A DNA stretch of 64,000 nucleotides from Actinomyces viscosus (GCF_900637975.1 NZ_LR134477.1:2170001-2234000), one strand, 5' to 3'. Shown: positions 52,902-61,348, counted from the first letter of the stretch. The notes: generated from the letters alone by a model not told the origin. A program made the numbers and translations.

Positions 52902-53975
52902 ATGCCTGACGAGCAGACCACACCTGAACATAGAGGGGACGCCGGCGCAGACGAAGCCCCGGCCGTCAACTCGGGCAACGACGCCTCTGTCGGCAGGAGG
53001 AAACCGTCGTCAGGCAGGTCGGCGGGATGGTGGGCCATCCGGGTGATGCTGGTCGTCCTCGTGGTGATCATTGGTGGTGTCATCTATCTGATCGACATCA
53101 CCGTGCACCCCGCCAGCGGACCGGATGGCTTCCAAGTCCGGCGCGTTGCCAGCACAGCCTCCAAGCACCTCTCCAGCAGCCCGGACGTCATCTCCGCCGA
53201 GACCACTGAGGCCTCAGCCGACCTCGGAGGCAACGACGTCCGACTGGACGTGCGCCTCAAGGACAACACCAGCCCGGAGGCGGCCGCCAACCTGCTGGCC
53301 TCTACTCGCCAGAAGACACTCCAGCAGGTACCCCACTACAGCGGCGAATTCGTCATCTCCGTGTCCTGGAACGCCAAGGGCACCACCATCGACATCGACG
53401 TCTCCTGTCAACGAGACCCCGAGGCCATCCGGACCGACATGAAACGCGCACTCACCCCCGTCGGAGAAGCGAAGACCTTCACCGGCAACATCGACGAGTA
53501 TCAGGGACCCACGATCGACTACGGAGACGTCACCACACTCCCCACCACCCTGACCCAACCAGGCGTCAAGAGATCCTCCAAGACCTTCACCATGAACGGC
53601 TGGAAGGTCACCTCCACTGCCAAAATCGACGGTCAATTCAGCAACCCACCCTTTGACCAGCTCATCACCGCCGCCAGACAGGCCGGCCCCACCGGCACCA
53701 TCGACCTCAACGGCACCACCCTGTCCGTCACCGGCCTGGCCACCGACGAGCGCAAAGGTCTCACCCCCGAGGCAGCAGCACCCGTCATCCACACCGTCGC
53801 CGACTGCCAAGCCGCAGGACTCACCACACTCAAGCTCAACGACGAAGCCAAGAAGGAGCCCGCCAGCGACGACCTCTGGATAACCTTCGTGTGCAACAAC
53901 GGAACCTGGGCGTCGCGGTTCGACTCCCCCAGCCCCAGCGACACCGAAATCCTCAACAAAGCCGCCGAACTATAA
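52902..53975 (+). CDS. single-pass anchored extracellular protein P3, cassette 2 array
   Basis: The 357-aa family member starts at ATG 52902 (MPDE start) behind AAGGAAGC. The cytoplasmic N-terminus (1-43) is shorter than in P1 and P2, the membrane helix spans about 44-65, and the extracellular domain carries ARRVA-like VRRVASTASKHLSSSPDV, FTMNGWKVTSTAKIDGQF, AAAPVIHTVADCQAAGLTTL and ITFVCNNGTW. The two conserved cysteines are present, plus one in IDVSCQRD. It follows the hydrolase by 126 bp. Function is unknown; immunity or receptor roles are considered for the array. Confidence 0.72.
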   Translation: MPDEQTTPEHRGDAGADEAPAVNSGNDASVGRRKPSSGRSAGWWAIRVMLVVLVVIIGGVIYLIDITVHPASGPDGFQVRRVASTASKHLSSSPDVISAETTEASADLGGNDVRLDVRLKDNTSPEAAANLLASTRQKTLQQVPHYSGEFVISVSWNAKGTTIDIDVSCQRDPEAIRTDMKRALTPVGEAKTFTGNIDEYQGPTIDYGDVTTLPTTLTQPGVKRSSKTFTMNGWKVTSTAKIDGQFSNPPFDQLITAARQAGPTGTIDLNGTTLSVTGLATDERKGLTPEAAAPVIHTVADCQAAGLTTLKLNDEAKKEPASDDLWITFVCNNGTWASRFDSPSPSDTEILNKAAEL

Positions 53976-54078
53976 CAGCCCCACCGTTCGTCCTTCGCCT
54001 CTGCACCGTCAGCCCGAACACCCCCACAACCACAAAGAATCGGGAAGAATACTTCGGACAAGCAGGAAGAAGGTACTG

Positions 54079-55140
54079 ATGCCCGACAAGCAGACCAGGC
54101 ACGCGCCGAGCAAGGGAGCCGGAAAGCTGACCGGTTCTATCCGGCATGGTAGGGCTCGTCTCGGCTGGAGGAAGCTGCCATCAGGCAGGTCCGTTCGGAT
54201 CTGCGCACTGTGGATCATGGTACTCGTCGCTGTGTTGGCGATCGGCTTGCTCATCCGCACGATAGCCATCAGCTTCAACCCCGACATCGGCCCAGAAGGC
54301 GCCGAGGTCCGTCGCGTCGCCAACGCCGCCACCAAGCACCTGTCCAACAGCCCTGACGTCCTCTCCGCTGACATCATTGAGGCCTCGGCCGATATCGGCG
54401 GCACCGAGGCCCGCCTGAACGTACGCCTCAAGGACGACACCAGCGCCGATGCCGTGGCCGACCTACTGACCTCCACCCAACAGGCCGCCTTCGGCAAGAA
54501 CAGCTCCGACACCAACATCTACCTCCTCATCACCCTGTCCTGGACACTGCACGGCACCAGCATCAGCACCTCATTCAGCGCCACCAAGCCCGCAGACGCC
54601 GAGTTCGTCAGACTCGTCCTGGCAACCGCAGGCGAGGCAAATACCATCGAGGGCATCACTGGCAAACGAGTTGACTACGGGCAGGTCACCACCACCCCCA
54701 CCACCTTCACACAACCAGGAGTCCCGAACTCCTCCAGGACCTTCACCCTCAACGGCTGGAAAGTCACCTCCACCAGCAACAAAGAGGGACAGTTCCCCAA
54801 CACCGTCGCCTTCGAGCAGGTCATCGCCGCCGCCAGCCAGGCCAGCACCACCGGCACCATCGACCTCGACACCGACTCCATGTCCGTCACCGGCCTGGTC
54901 ACCGACGACACCAAGAGCCTGACCCCCGAGACCGCCGCCCCCGTCGTCCACGCCGTCGCAGACTGCACCACCGCCGGCCTGACCACACTCCACCTCAACA
55001 ACTGGGCCCTGAACACCACATCCAGCGTCGCCGACCCCTGGCTGTCCTTCACCTGCAACAACGGCACCTGGACCCCCAAGCACGAGAGCAGCACAGGCCA
55101 GGACGAGGCCGCCATCCTCCAAAAAGCCACCGAGCTCTAG
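54079..55140 (+). CDS. single-pass anchored extracellular protein P4, cassette 2 array
   Basis: This 353-aa member starts at ATG 54079 (MPDK). The cytoplasmic part is basic (1-40), the membrane helix spans about 41-63, and the extracellular domain begins VRRVANAATKHLSNSPDV, close to P3. Its C-terminal half (from about residue 198) is almost the same as that of P1 in cassette 1, whereas its N-terminal half is closer to P3. It is thus a mosaic of the two arrays. The conserved Cys pair (VADC, FTCNNGTW) is present. Confidence 0.73.
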   Translation: MPDKQTRHAPSKGAGKLTGSIRHGRARLGWRKLPSGRSVRICALWIMVLVAVLAIGLLIRTIAISFNPDIGPEGAEVRRVANAATKHLSNSPDVLSADIIEASADIGGTEARLNVRLKDDTSADAVADLLTSTQQAAFGKNSSDTNIYLLITLSWTLHGTSISTSFSATKPADAEFVRLVLATAGEANTIEGITGKRVDYGQVTTTPTTFTQPGVPNSSRTFTLNGWKVTSTSNKEGQFPNTVAFEQVIAAASQASTTGTIDLDTDSMSVTGLVTDDTKSLTPETAAPVVHAVADCTTAGLTTLHLNNWALNTTSSVADPWLSFTCNNGTWTPKHESSTGQDEAAILQKATEL

Positions 55141-55235
55141 ACGACCACCAACCGGGCAGCACCTGCGCCGTCACGACGATCAGCCACCCCAAGACGACAG
55201 GTCAAGCAGCCAGAAAGGGAGCAGCCAGTGCCCGA
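54672..55235 (+). repeat. long direct repeat with 17942-18505
   Basis: This is the second copy of the 564-bp collinear repeat covering the 3' half of P4, its stop, the 87-bp spacer and the start of P5. The segment 55117-55235 matches 18387-18505 exactly as read. It marks recent conversion or duplication between arrays. Confidence 0.85.
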
Positions 55236-56310
55236 TGAGCACGCCGAACCCGACCAGGACCGCGCCCCCTTTGAACCGGAGGGGACGGAGCCGGATTCTG
55301 CCCGCCACGGCAGGGCCCCTCGTGACTGGAGGGCTGCACTGTCCGGCAAGTCAGCGACGTGGTGGACCGTCCGGGTCGTGCTCGTGGTCGCCGTGCTGGC
55401 GGTTGTCGGGGCGGCCTACCTGGTGGATGTCGCCACGAATCCCGGCCATGGACCGGAGGCGGCCAGGGTCCGCCATATTGCGGACGCCGCTGCCAAGCAC
55501 CTGTCCAGCGACCCGAGCGTCGTCTCAGCCAAGGTCGTTGAGGCATCCGCCGACCCAGGTGGCACTGTCGCCAGAGTGGATGCGCGTCTGAAGGACGAGA
55601 CCAGCCCCGAGCAGGCGGCCCAGCTACTGGCCTCCACCCACGACGCCGCCTTCGGCAACAGCAAGGAGGAACGCGGCATGATCGCCGGTGTGCATCTGAG
55701 CTGGACAGTCAAAAACAGCAGTATCGATTCCTACTTCGACCTCGGTGCCGCCTCCAGCGACATCAAGGCACGCACAGTGAAGGACCTGACCCCGGTAGGA
55801 GAGGCCGTCACGCTCCTTCGCCCCGAGGAGCCCTCAGACCTGCGCGTGGACTACGGCTCCGTCACCACCATACCCGGCACATTGACCAGCCCAAGCGGTT
55901 CACGAGCCACACGCTCATTGAGCATGCGCGGATGGCTGGTCGAGACCTACAGCGACGACGACGGACAGTTCGCTACCCCACCCTTTCAAGAGATCGTCAC
56001 CGCCGCACGGCAGGTCAGAGCAACCGGGACGATCAAGACGAGCGGCAAGACCCTGTCGATCACCGGCCTGGTCACCGACGCCGATCAGAGCCTCACCGTC
56101 GACACTGCCGCACCCGTGGTCCACGCGGTCACCGACTGCAACGCCGCCGGCCTGACCACCCTCACCATCAACAACACACCCGATAAGAACACCAGCAACG
56201 ATTCCGACTCGATCACCTTCACCTGCCAGGACGGCGCCTGGACACCCCAGCACCACGGAACAAGAGGCCAGGACGAAGCCGCCATCCTCCAACGCGCCAC
56301 CGAACTCTAG
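55228..56310 (+). CDS. single-pass anchored extracellular protein P5, cassette 2 array
   Basis: The 360-aa member starts at GTG 55228 (AAGGGAG upstream, identical to the P2 start region). The acidic cytoplasmic N-terminus (1-44) and membrane helix (about 45-67) are followed by VRHIADAAAKHLSSDPSV, LSMRGWLVETYSDDDGQF, TAAPVVHAVTDCNAAGLTTL and ITFTCQDGAW. It is the most diverged in the central strands. It corresponds in position to P2 of cassette 1: both follow the same nearly identical spacer. Confidence 0.72.
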   Translation: MPDEHAEPDQDRAPFEPEGTEPDSARHGRAPRDWRAALSGKSATWWTVRVVLVVAVLAVVGAAYLVDVATNPGHGPEAARVRHIADAAAKHLSSDPSVVSAKVVEASADPGGTVARVDARLKDETSPEQAAQLLASTHDAAFGNSKEERGMIAGVHLSWTVKNSSIDSYFDLGAASSDIKARTVKDLTPVGEAVTLLRPEEPSDLRVDYGSVTTIPGTLTSPSGSRATRSLSMRGWLVETYSDDDGQFATPPFQEIVTAARQVRATGTIKTSGKTLSITGLVTDADQSLTVDTAAPVVHAVTDCNAAGLTTLTINNTPDKNTSNDSDSITFTCQDGAWTPQHHGTRGQDEAAILQRATEL

Positions 56311-56500
56311 ACGGCCACCCCCGAATATGACGGACCCTCCTCCGCGAGGAGGAGCTCCATCAGCACCTCGTTCACCCGTCTGGACGATCACACCGGAGGC
56401 TGGCGCCTCTACTCTGAAGTCACGTCATCAGAACACCTGCTGCGGGAGGCACGAGCCCTCCACCCGCGTCTTCCGCAGCCTCTTTCTCCGGTTCCACACA

Positions 56501-56535
56501 GTCGGCCCCCGCACCATCCCAGTGCGGGGGCCGAC
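56501..56535 (-). terminator. strong hairpin, terminator of the small minus-strand operon
   Basis: A perfect 14-bp GC stem (56501-56514 with 56522-56535) with a 7-nt loop lies 23 bp after the stop codon of the 43-aa gene on the minus strand. It may also stop plus-strand transcription from cassette 2. There is no T tract. Confidence 0.6.
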
Positions 56536-56558
56536 GACGTCGATGCCTGTTGATCTGC

Positions 56559-56690
56559 TCAGCGCCGGGACTGGTCGTCCCGATACTTGCGCATCCAAGA
56601 GTGCCTGGTCCGGTACAGACGGATCCCCGTTCCGAGCGCCACGCAGGTACATCCGAACAACAAGGCCCACATCCACTGAGGGATATTCAT
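56559..56690 (-). CDS. 43-aa small membrane protein
   Basis: This short reading frame starts at ATG 56690 with an excellent GGGAGG box 6 nt upstream and ends at TGA 56559-56561. The product, beginning MNIPQWMWALLFG, has one membrane helix (about 5-26) and a basic C-terminal tail (RTRHSWMRKYRDDQSRR). It sits 104 bp after the secreted protein gene at 56795 on the same strand and is followed by a strong terminator, so the two probably form an operon. No family is recognised. A partner, toxin or immunity role for the upstream protein is possible but unproven. Confidence 0.6.
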   Translation of the reverse strand: MNIPQWMWALLFGCTCVALGTGIRLYRTRHSWMRKYRDDQSRR

Positions 56691-56794
56691 TATTCACCTC
56701 CCAGCATTTGACCATGAAACTTCACTCAGATGAACACGCACGAAAGGGGAGATACGTCCACATAGGACTCAACAGACCCCGCCCAAGATAGACC

Positions 56795-57274
56795 TCAGAC
56801 ACACACACGCTTGGGCCACGATGTGTGATCCGTCCAGTACAGAAGCCCACTTCCAGTAACAGTTGCGCCGATTCCCACTGCATTCAACACGGCACCCGCA
56901 GGAAGACCGACAATGGTCCCATCTAGGAAGCCCCCTACCGCAGCCGTGGCACCACCAGCCACAATGACATACCAGGCATAACCAACAATAGCCCATTTGG
57001 GGATACTGACGCACACAGAAGCCGGCTGTTCAACGGGGTCAGGCTTTCCCGCGACCAGCCGATCATAGGTCTCAACCGCTTTCCGGTAGTCTTCAGGTGA
57101 AGCCTTCGCCTTATACTCGGCTTGAAGTTCCACCACCTTCGCCTGCTCAGGACTTTGCGCAACCGGTTGAGGTGCAGCCACAGCCTGCCCTGCCGAGCCG
57201 AACAACATTCCGATCGCCACAACAAAAGCCATCACTGGAACACTTACCCGTCCCAGCACTCGCGTCGCACTCAT
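56795..57274 (-). CDS. secreted/membrane protein with Gly/Ala-rich hydrophobic C-terminal half
   Basis: The 159-aa protein starts at ATG 57274 (GAGG at 5 nt). A signal peptide (1-35) ends at a good AVAA-P cleavage site. Residues 36-95 are charged and helical (KVVELQAEYKAKASPEDYRKAVETYDRL). The rest is hydrophobic: IPKWAIVGYAWYVIVAGGATAAVGGF and GLPAGAVLNAVGIGATVTGSGLLYW (each one or two membrane segments), ending in a basic tail with a Cys. The two cysteines (SVCVSIP and RVCV) could pair. The pattern recalls membrane-active peptides or their precursors, but no family is recognised. Local DNA is AT-richer than its neighbours. Confidence 0.65.
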   Translation of the reverse strand: MSATRVLGRVSVPVMAFVVAIGMLFGSAGQAVAAPQPVAQSPEQAKVVELQAEYKAKASPEDYRKAVETYDRLVAGKPDPVEQPASVCVSIPKWAIVGYAWYVIVAGGATAAVGGFLDGTIVGLPAGAVLNAVGIGATVTGSGLLYWTDHTSWPKRVCV

Positions 57275-57560
57275 TGAGACCTCTCCTTCGAGCTCAAGTA
57301 GAATACTTGAGCATTCCACATTCATCACAACCCACCGACCGGATGACTGACATATCTATCATAACCCTCCGTGAAAAAACTCTCATCAGATAGCATGTCA
57401 AATATTCGAGGTTCCCACATTCGTCTCTGACCATCGATTTCACACAAGCCATTTCAACAAAACCATCCCTTACGACACAGGCGACCCAGACGGCGACACG
57501 TTGTACATTTCCCACAAACCTGAGATCCGCCTGGGAGAAATTCTCATCACTGACCGACCC
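57275..57560. other. 286-bp AT-richer gap
   Basis: No gene is supported. Together with 56700-57270 it forms an AT-richer patch in an otherwise very GC-rich window. It probably holds the promoter of the minus-strand two-gene unit. Confidence 0.5.
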
Positions 57561-59087
57561 CTACAGCACGGCGGACATGAGGCGGCAGACGTTGTCCACG
57601 TAGCGGTTATACCAGGGCTCGGTGGCCCACAGCTCGGGGGTCAGCTCGGTGCAGATGGCCCGGTAGTCGGCGTCGTTGATGCGCAGCAGGTCATCGAGGT
57701 CCCCGCCGAAGGCCAGCAGCATGACCTCGTAGTTGAGGGCGAAGGAGCGGAAGTCCATGTTGGAGGACCCGATCACCCCGACCTCGTCGTCGACCGTCAT
57801 GTACTTCGAGTGCAGGACGGTTGGCGACGGATAGAGGTAGATCCGCACCCCCGCCGCCAGGAGCGCCGAGTAGTAGGAGCGCTGGGCGTGGCTGACGATG
57901 AACTGGTCGGACTCCTTGCCCACGAACAGCTCGACCTCCACCCCCCGGTAGGCGGCCGAGGTCATCGCCGACAGCAGCGCCTCGTCGGGGATGAAGTAGG
58001 GGCTGGTGATGGACACGCGCCGCTTGGCCCCGTTGATGAGCGCCAGGAACATCCGCAGGTTCGGCTCGGTGGGGTAGCCGGGCCCGGAGGGGACGAGCTG
58101 CATGGCGTTGACGACGGCATCGGGCCGCCCGGGCCTCGGGGCCGGCGTCCCCACCGGGATGCCCGGCAGCCCCGCCATCTCCGGCAGGGTCTCCACCGGC
58201 GTGCCCAGGGCCAGGTCGAAGGCCTCGAGCTGCTCACCGGCCTCGAAGTACCAGTCCATGGCAAAGATGGCCTGGGCCTCCAGGACGATCTCGCCGGTGA
58301 CCTCCACGGACAGGTCCTCCCAGCGGCGCCCGGCCCGCACGTTGCGCCGGGTCCGGTAGGTGGGGTCGATGACGTTGTGGCTGCCGATGAAGGCCTTCTC
58401 ACCGTCGACGACGAGGATCTTGCGGTGGTTGCGCAGGTCCGGGCGGCGCCACCGGCGCTTGAGCGGCAGCAGCGGCATCATGAGGCGCCAGCGAATGCCG
58501 GCGTCGGTCATGCGCTGGCAGAACTGCTTCCAGCCGGGGTACTTGCGGCTGCCCAGGTGGTCCAGCAGGAGACGCACGGTGACCCCGCGGGCCACCGCGC
58601 GCTCCAGGGAGGCGAAGAAGACCTCGGTGACCTCGTCCCAGCTCATGATGTAGAACTCGACGTGGACGTGGTCGGTGGCGGCGTCGACGGCGCGGGCCAT
58701 GGCCTCGTAGGTGCTGCTCGGTTCGGCGTGGACGGCCACCACCTCACCGCTGACGCAGGGCAGGCCGGTGAGCCGGCGGTTCATGCGCAGCGCCCCGGCC
58801 AGGTAGGTCGAGGGGCGGGCCCCCTTGGGCAGGTCGGGCATGGCGCGGGTGTAGTCGAGGGTGATCTCGTTGACGGTGTGCTGCTGGCGACGGCGGGTGC
58901 CATGGACCCACGGGCTGCCGATGAGCAGGTAGAGCGGCAGTCCCACGAGGGGCAGCAGGAAGATGAGCAGCAGCCACGCGGTCGACGACGACGGGCGGCG
59001 GTTCTCGGGAACCGTGCCCAGCGCGGCGATCTTGATGAGGTACTCGATGACGACCCAGGTGGTCGCCAGTACCGGCGGCAACGTCAT
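57561..59087 (-). CDS. cls: cardiolipin synthase (phospholipase D family)
   Basis: The 508-aa enzyme joins two phosphatidylglycerols into cardiolipin at the membrane. Two N-terminal membrane helices (about 8-28 and 36-57) precede two PLD domains. HKD motif 1 is HRKILVVDG (221-229) in RNHRKILVVDGEKAFIGSHN, and motif 2 is HSKYMTVDD (426-434) in LHSKYMTVDDEVGVIGSSN. Length and layout match bacterial ClsA-type enzymes. It starts at ATG 59087. The gene has no close operon partner; a pair of hairpins lies upstream at 59131-59211. Confidence 0.94.
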   Translation of the reverse strand: MTLPPVLATTWVVIEYLIKIAALGTVPENRRPSSSTAWLLLIFLLPLVGLPLYLLIGSPWVHGTRRRQQHTVNEITLDYTRAMPDLPKGARPSTYLAGALRMNRRLTGLPCVSGEVVAVHAEPSSTYEAMARAVDAATDHVHVEFYIMSWDEVTEVFFASLERAVARGVTVRLLLDHLGSRKYPGWKQFCQRMTDAGIRWRLMMPLLPLKRRWRRPDLRNHRKILVVDGEKAFIGSHNVIDPTYRTRRNVRAGRRWEDLSVEVTGEIVLEAQAIFAMDWYFEAGEQLEAFDLALGTPVETLPEMAGLPGIPVGTPAPRPGRPDAVVNAMQLVPSGPGYPTEPNLRMFLALINGAKRRVSITSPYFIPDEALLSAMTSAAYRGVEVELFVGKESDQFIVSHAQRSYYSALLAAGVRIYLYPSPTVLHSKYMTVDDEVGVIGSSNMDFRSFALNYEVMLLAFGGDLDDLLRINDADYRAICTELTPELWATEPWYNRYVDNVCRLMSAVL

Positions 59088-59513
59088 ACTCGCATCATGT
59101 CATGCCCTCGGGGAGGTCTTCCGGAAGGAAGCCTGGGCGCGGGCCGGATGGCCCTGCGCCCAGGCACTGCGAAGGCCCGCCCCGGTTAGACCACCGGGCC
59201 GGGCCCTTCGCAACGAGGTCGCTTACCGGTTCCCATTCGGCAGCGGGTCCTCCTTCACTGGAACGTCCGAGCACATTCCCTTGGCTGTGGCCCAGACTCG
59301 ATGGTTGCCGGTCAGCGGTACTCCCCAGTACCTCGCGGCCGCCACCGTCCAGCGGTGACTATGACTCTGCCGACGCTGTCTGAGAGAAGGCTGGAAATAA
59401 CGCATCTAAATGATGACGCTTGATGACGATATGGTTACGGCCCTCCGGGGATGACAACACCCTACCTCAAGACCGTTGGAACGGTGCCAGATTCTCGACA
59501 CGTTCGAGAGCGG
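59088..59513. other. 426-bp gap with two large hairpins
   Basis: Besides the hairpin pair at 59131-59211 it holds an AT-richer stretch (59390-59470) after the hypothetical lysozyme-like gene. A minus-strand frame of 60 codons at 59223-59405 has no ribosome-binding site. No RNA family is recognised. Confidence 0.5.
59131..59211. other. two adjacent strong hairpins upstream of cls
   Basis: Hairpin 1: gcctgggcgc (59131-59140) pairs with 59156-59165, with an inner gggcc/ggccc stem and ggat loop. Hairpin 2: gcgaaggcccg (59169-59179) pairs with 59200-59211 with one bulge, plus an inner 6-bp stem. They may be terminators for transcription from either side, or a folded RNA. There is no T tract. Confidence 0.5.
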
Positions 59514-60638
59514 TCAGTTCGACGTCGGACTTCCAAAAAGTGTCTTGAAGTAGCCATAGAAGTTCCAGTTCCCCCACGAGGTGCACTGGTCGCCGCCGCT
59601 GCCGGCCGCCTCGTTGGGCTGGAAGGGCGTGTAGTTGTACAGGCCCGCCGTCGCCTGGTTCGTCACCGTGAGCTCACTGCTGCCGCACTGCGCGTCGGGC
59701 GAAAAGGCGATCTGCGTCGGCCGCTGCGCCACCACGTCATAGGTCCCCGGGTTGAGACGGTAGCGCTGGAACTGGGACGCCGCCCCATAGAGCTGGGAGG
59801 AGAAGCCGGCCCACTGAGGGTCGCAGGTTCCCTGATCGGGACAGGCGTAACCGGCTGCAGCCTCGTAGTCGCGGGCGCTCAGGCTCTGACCGGAGGCGGT
59901 CAGCAGCCCCTGCTCCTTGTGGATGAGGACGAGGAGCACCTGAGGATTGATGTCGCACGCCTGCGAGACCTGCCAGACGACGTCGGCCGCGCTGAGCCCG
60001 GAGGCGGCCTCGATGCCGCCGGGGCAGAAGGTGGTGGCCTCGCGGGCCGGCATGGAGAAGGTGGCCGACGCCAGGCACTCGGTGCCGTCGCTGCCCGGCT
60101 GACACCCGGCGTTGACCCGCGTCACAAAGGTCGCGATCTCCTCGCGCGTCATCGCGTCGGCGTCGTAGAAGACCTCGTCGTCGATGATGCGGGAGGCGTC
60201 GAAACCACTCGCATCGGGCGCCAGCGGGGTCGGTGCGGAGCTGGTGGCCCCGGAGGTCTGCCGCCCCAGGTTGATCAGCCCACTGAGCGAGGAGCCGGCC
60301 GCGCGCAGCGCGATCAGACCCACCAGGAGCGTGACCAGGAAGGCGCCGAGGACCACGCCGAGCGGACTGCGCAGAAAGGCCAGGACGGAACCTCCCCGAC
60401 CACGCCTGCGACGCTTGACGCTAGCTCTGAGACGGCCCGGGCGCTCGGAGCCTCCCCGGCGCTCCTGAGTCCGCCCGGGATGGCGGCCCTGGCCACTGGG
60501 CCGGGCGCGGTCGACGCCGCGCTGCGCCGTCGGGCGGGCGCGTTGCGAGGCGGGGGCCGATTGAGACGATGCGGAGCCGCCGGCGCTTCGGCGGGCCCGC
60601 GAACGTCGGTTGGAGGGATGGTGGGACATCGGCATCAT
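59514..60638 (-). CDS. membrane-anchored lysozyme-like (SLT-like) protein
   Basis: About 374 aa. The cytoplasmic N-terminus (1-95) is extremely Arg/Ser/Gly-rich, then one membrane helix (about 98-122: SPLGVVLGAFLVTLLVGLIAL). The extracellular domain (about 165-374) has ACDINPQVLLVLIHKEQGLL, YEAAAGYACPDQGTC, AGFSSQLYGAASQFQRYRLNP, IAFSPDAQCGSSELTVTNQAT and LYNYTPFQPN. This set is found in actinobacterial cell-wall proteins alongside LGFP repeats, and the HKEQGL Glu suggests a lytic-transglycosylase-like active site. Start ATG 60638 is a choice among ATGs at 60638, 60635 and 60629; the 46 codons upstream overlap the divergent promoter. Confidence 0.75.
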   Translation of the reverse strand: MMPMSHHPSNRRSRARRSAGGSASSQSAPASQRARPTAQRGVDRARPSGQGRHPGRTQERRGGSERPGRLRASVKRRRRGRGGSVLAFLRSPLGVVLGAFLVTLLVGLIALRAAGSSLSGLINLGRQTSGATSSAPTPLAPDASGFDASRIIDDEVFYDADAMTREEIATFVTRVNAGCQPGSDGTECLASATFSMPAREATTFCPGGIEAASGLSAADVVWQVSQACDINPQVLLVLIHKEQGLLTASGQSLSARDYEAAAGYACPDQGTCDPQWAGFSSQLYGAASQFQRYRLNPGTYDVVAQRPTQIAFSPDAQCGSSELTVTNQATAGLYNYTPFQPNEAAGSGGDQCTSWGNWNFYGYFKTLFGSPTSN

Positions 60639-60723
60639 CGTGTCATACAACGACCGGACGCACCGCCCCACGGAGCCAGGAGTTCCCGGAACAAGCGGCC
60701 GTCCAGGAAGTCGCGCCGGAGCG

Positions 60724-60729
60724 TACTGT
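60724..60729 (+). promoter_or_regulatory. -10 element for a probable leaderless mRNA
   Basis: tactgt (TANNNT) ends 6 nt before GTG 60736. There is no Shine-Dalgarno sequence. Confidence 0.5.
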
Positions 60730-60735
60730 GGGACC

Positions 60736-61245
60736 GTGAATCTTCCCGACGTCCTGAGCCTGGCGCGCACTCTCATGGAGGAGGCCGACGTCGGGGACTG
60801 GGAGCTGGGCCTCGACCGGGCGCGCCGTCGGGCCGGTCAGACGGACCACGCGCGACGCCGGCTCACGCTCAGCCGCCACCTCATGAGCCTGTATGACGAG
60901 GCGCAGGTGCGCGAGACGATCCTGCACGAGATCGCCCACGCCCGAGTAGGGCCCCACCACGGGCACGACGCCGTCTGGGCGGCCGAGGCGACCCGCCTGG
61001 GAGCCACGGGCCGACGGCTCGTGGACGCCCGGGCACCGCGAGTGCGAGGCCGGTGGGTGGGCAGGTGCCCGGCAGGCCATGAGGTGGATCGGATGCGCCG
61101 CCCGGCCTCGCCCGTCTCCTGCTCGCGCTGCGCTCCCCGATTCAGCCTGGAGCACCTGCTGTCCTGGAGCCTCGACGGCGAGCCCGTCGCCCACGAGGAG
61201 ATCAGCGCGCGCTACAGCCGCCTTCTGAGAGCGGCTCGACGATGA
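60736..61245 (+). CDS. SprT-like zinc metalloprotease-domain protein
   Basis: The 169-aa protein carries an HEIAH zinc motif (residues 64-68) with a downstream His in GPHHGHDAVW as third ligand, preceded by RLTLSRHLMSLYDEAQVRETI, the SprT-like signature. A CPAGHEVDRMRR ... SCSRC segment gives a possible zinc ribbon. SprT-like proteins are minimal metalloproteases, some linked to DNA-protein crosslink repair. GTG 60736 is chosen because a -10 box sits 6 nt before it and the upstream frame is not family-like. It is divergent from the lysozyme-like gene. Confidence 0.86.
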   Translation: MNLPDVLSLARTLMEEADVGDWELGLDRARRRAGQTDHARRRLTLSRHLMSLYDEAQVRETILHEIAHARVGPHHGHDAVWAAEATRLGATGRRLVDARAPRVRGRWVGRCPAGHEVDRMRRPASPVSCSRCAPRFSLEHLLSWSLDGEPVAHEEISARYSRLLRAARR

Positions 61246-61348
61246 CCACAGAGCAGCCAGAACCACCCGGAAAGGTCACGAAGAAATGACCGGACGATAG
61301 TAGGCTCCTACCCGCCAGTTACATCGGCATAACAGGAGAGTCACACCG

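Noticed and set aside
59112..59135. SRP-RNA-like tccggaaggaagc
   Set aside because: Two extra bases break the conserved internal loop, and the flanks do not fold into an SRP hairpin.
59223..59405. Minus-strand 60-codon frame upstream of cls
   Set aside because: No ribosome-binding site, promoter or recognisable motif; composition is not codon-biased.
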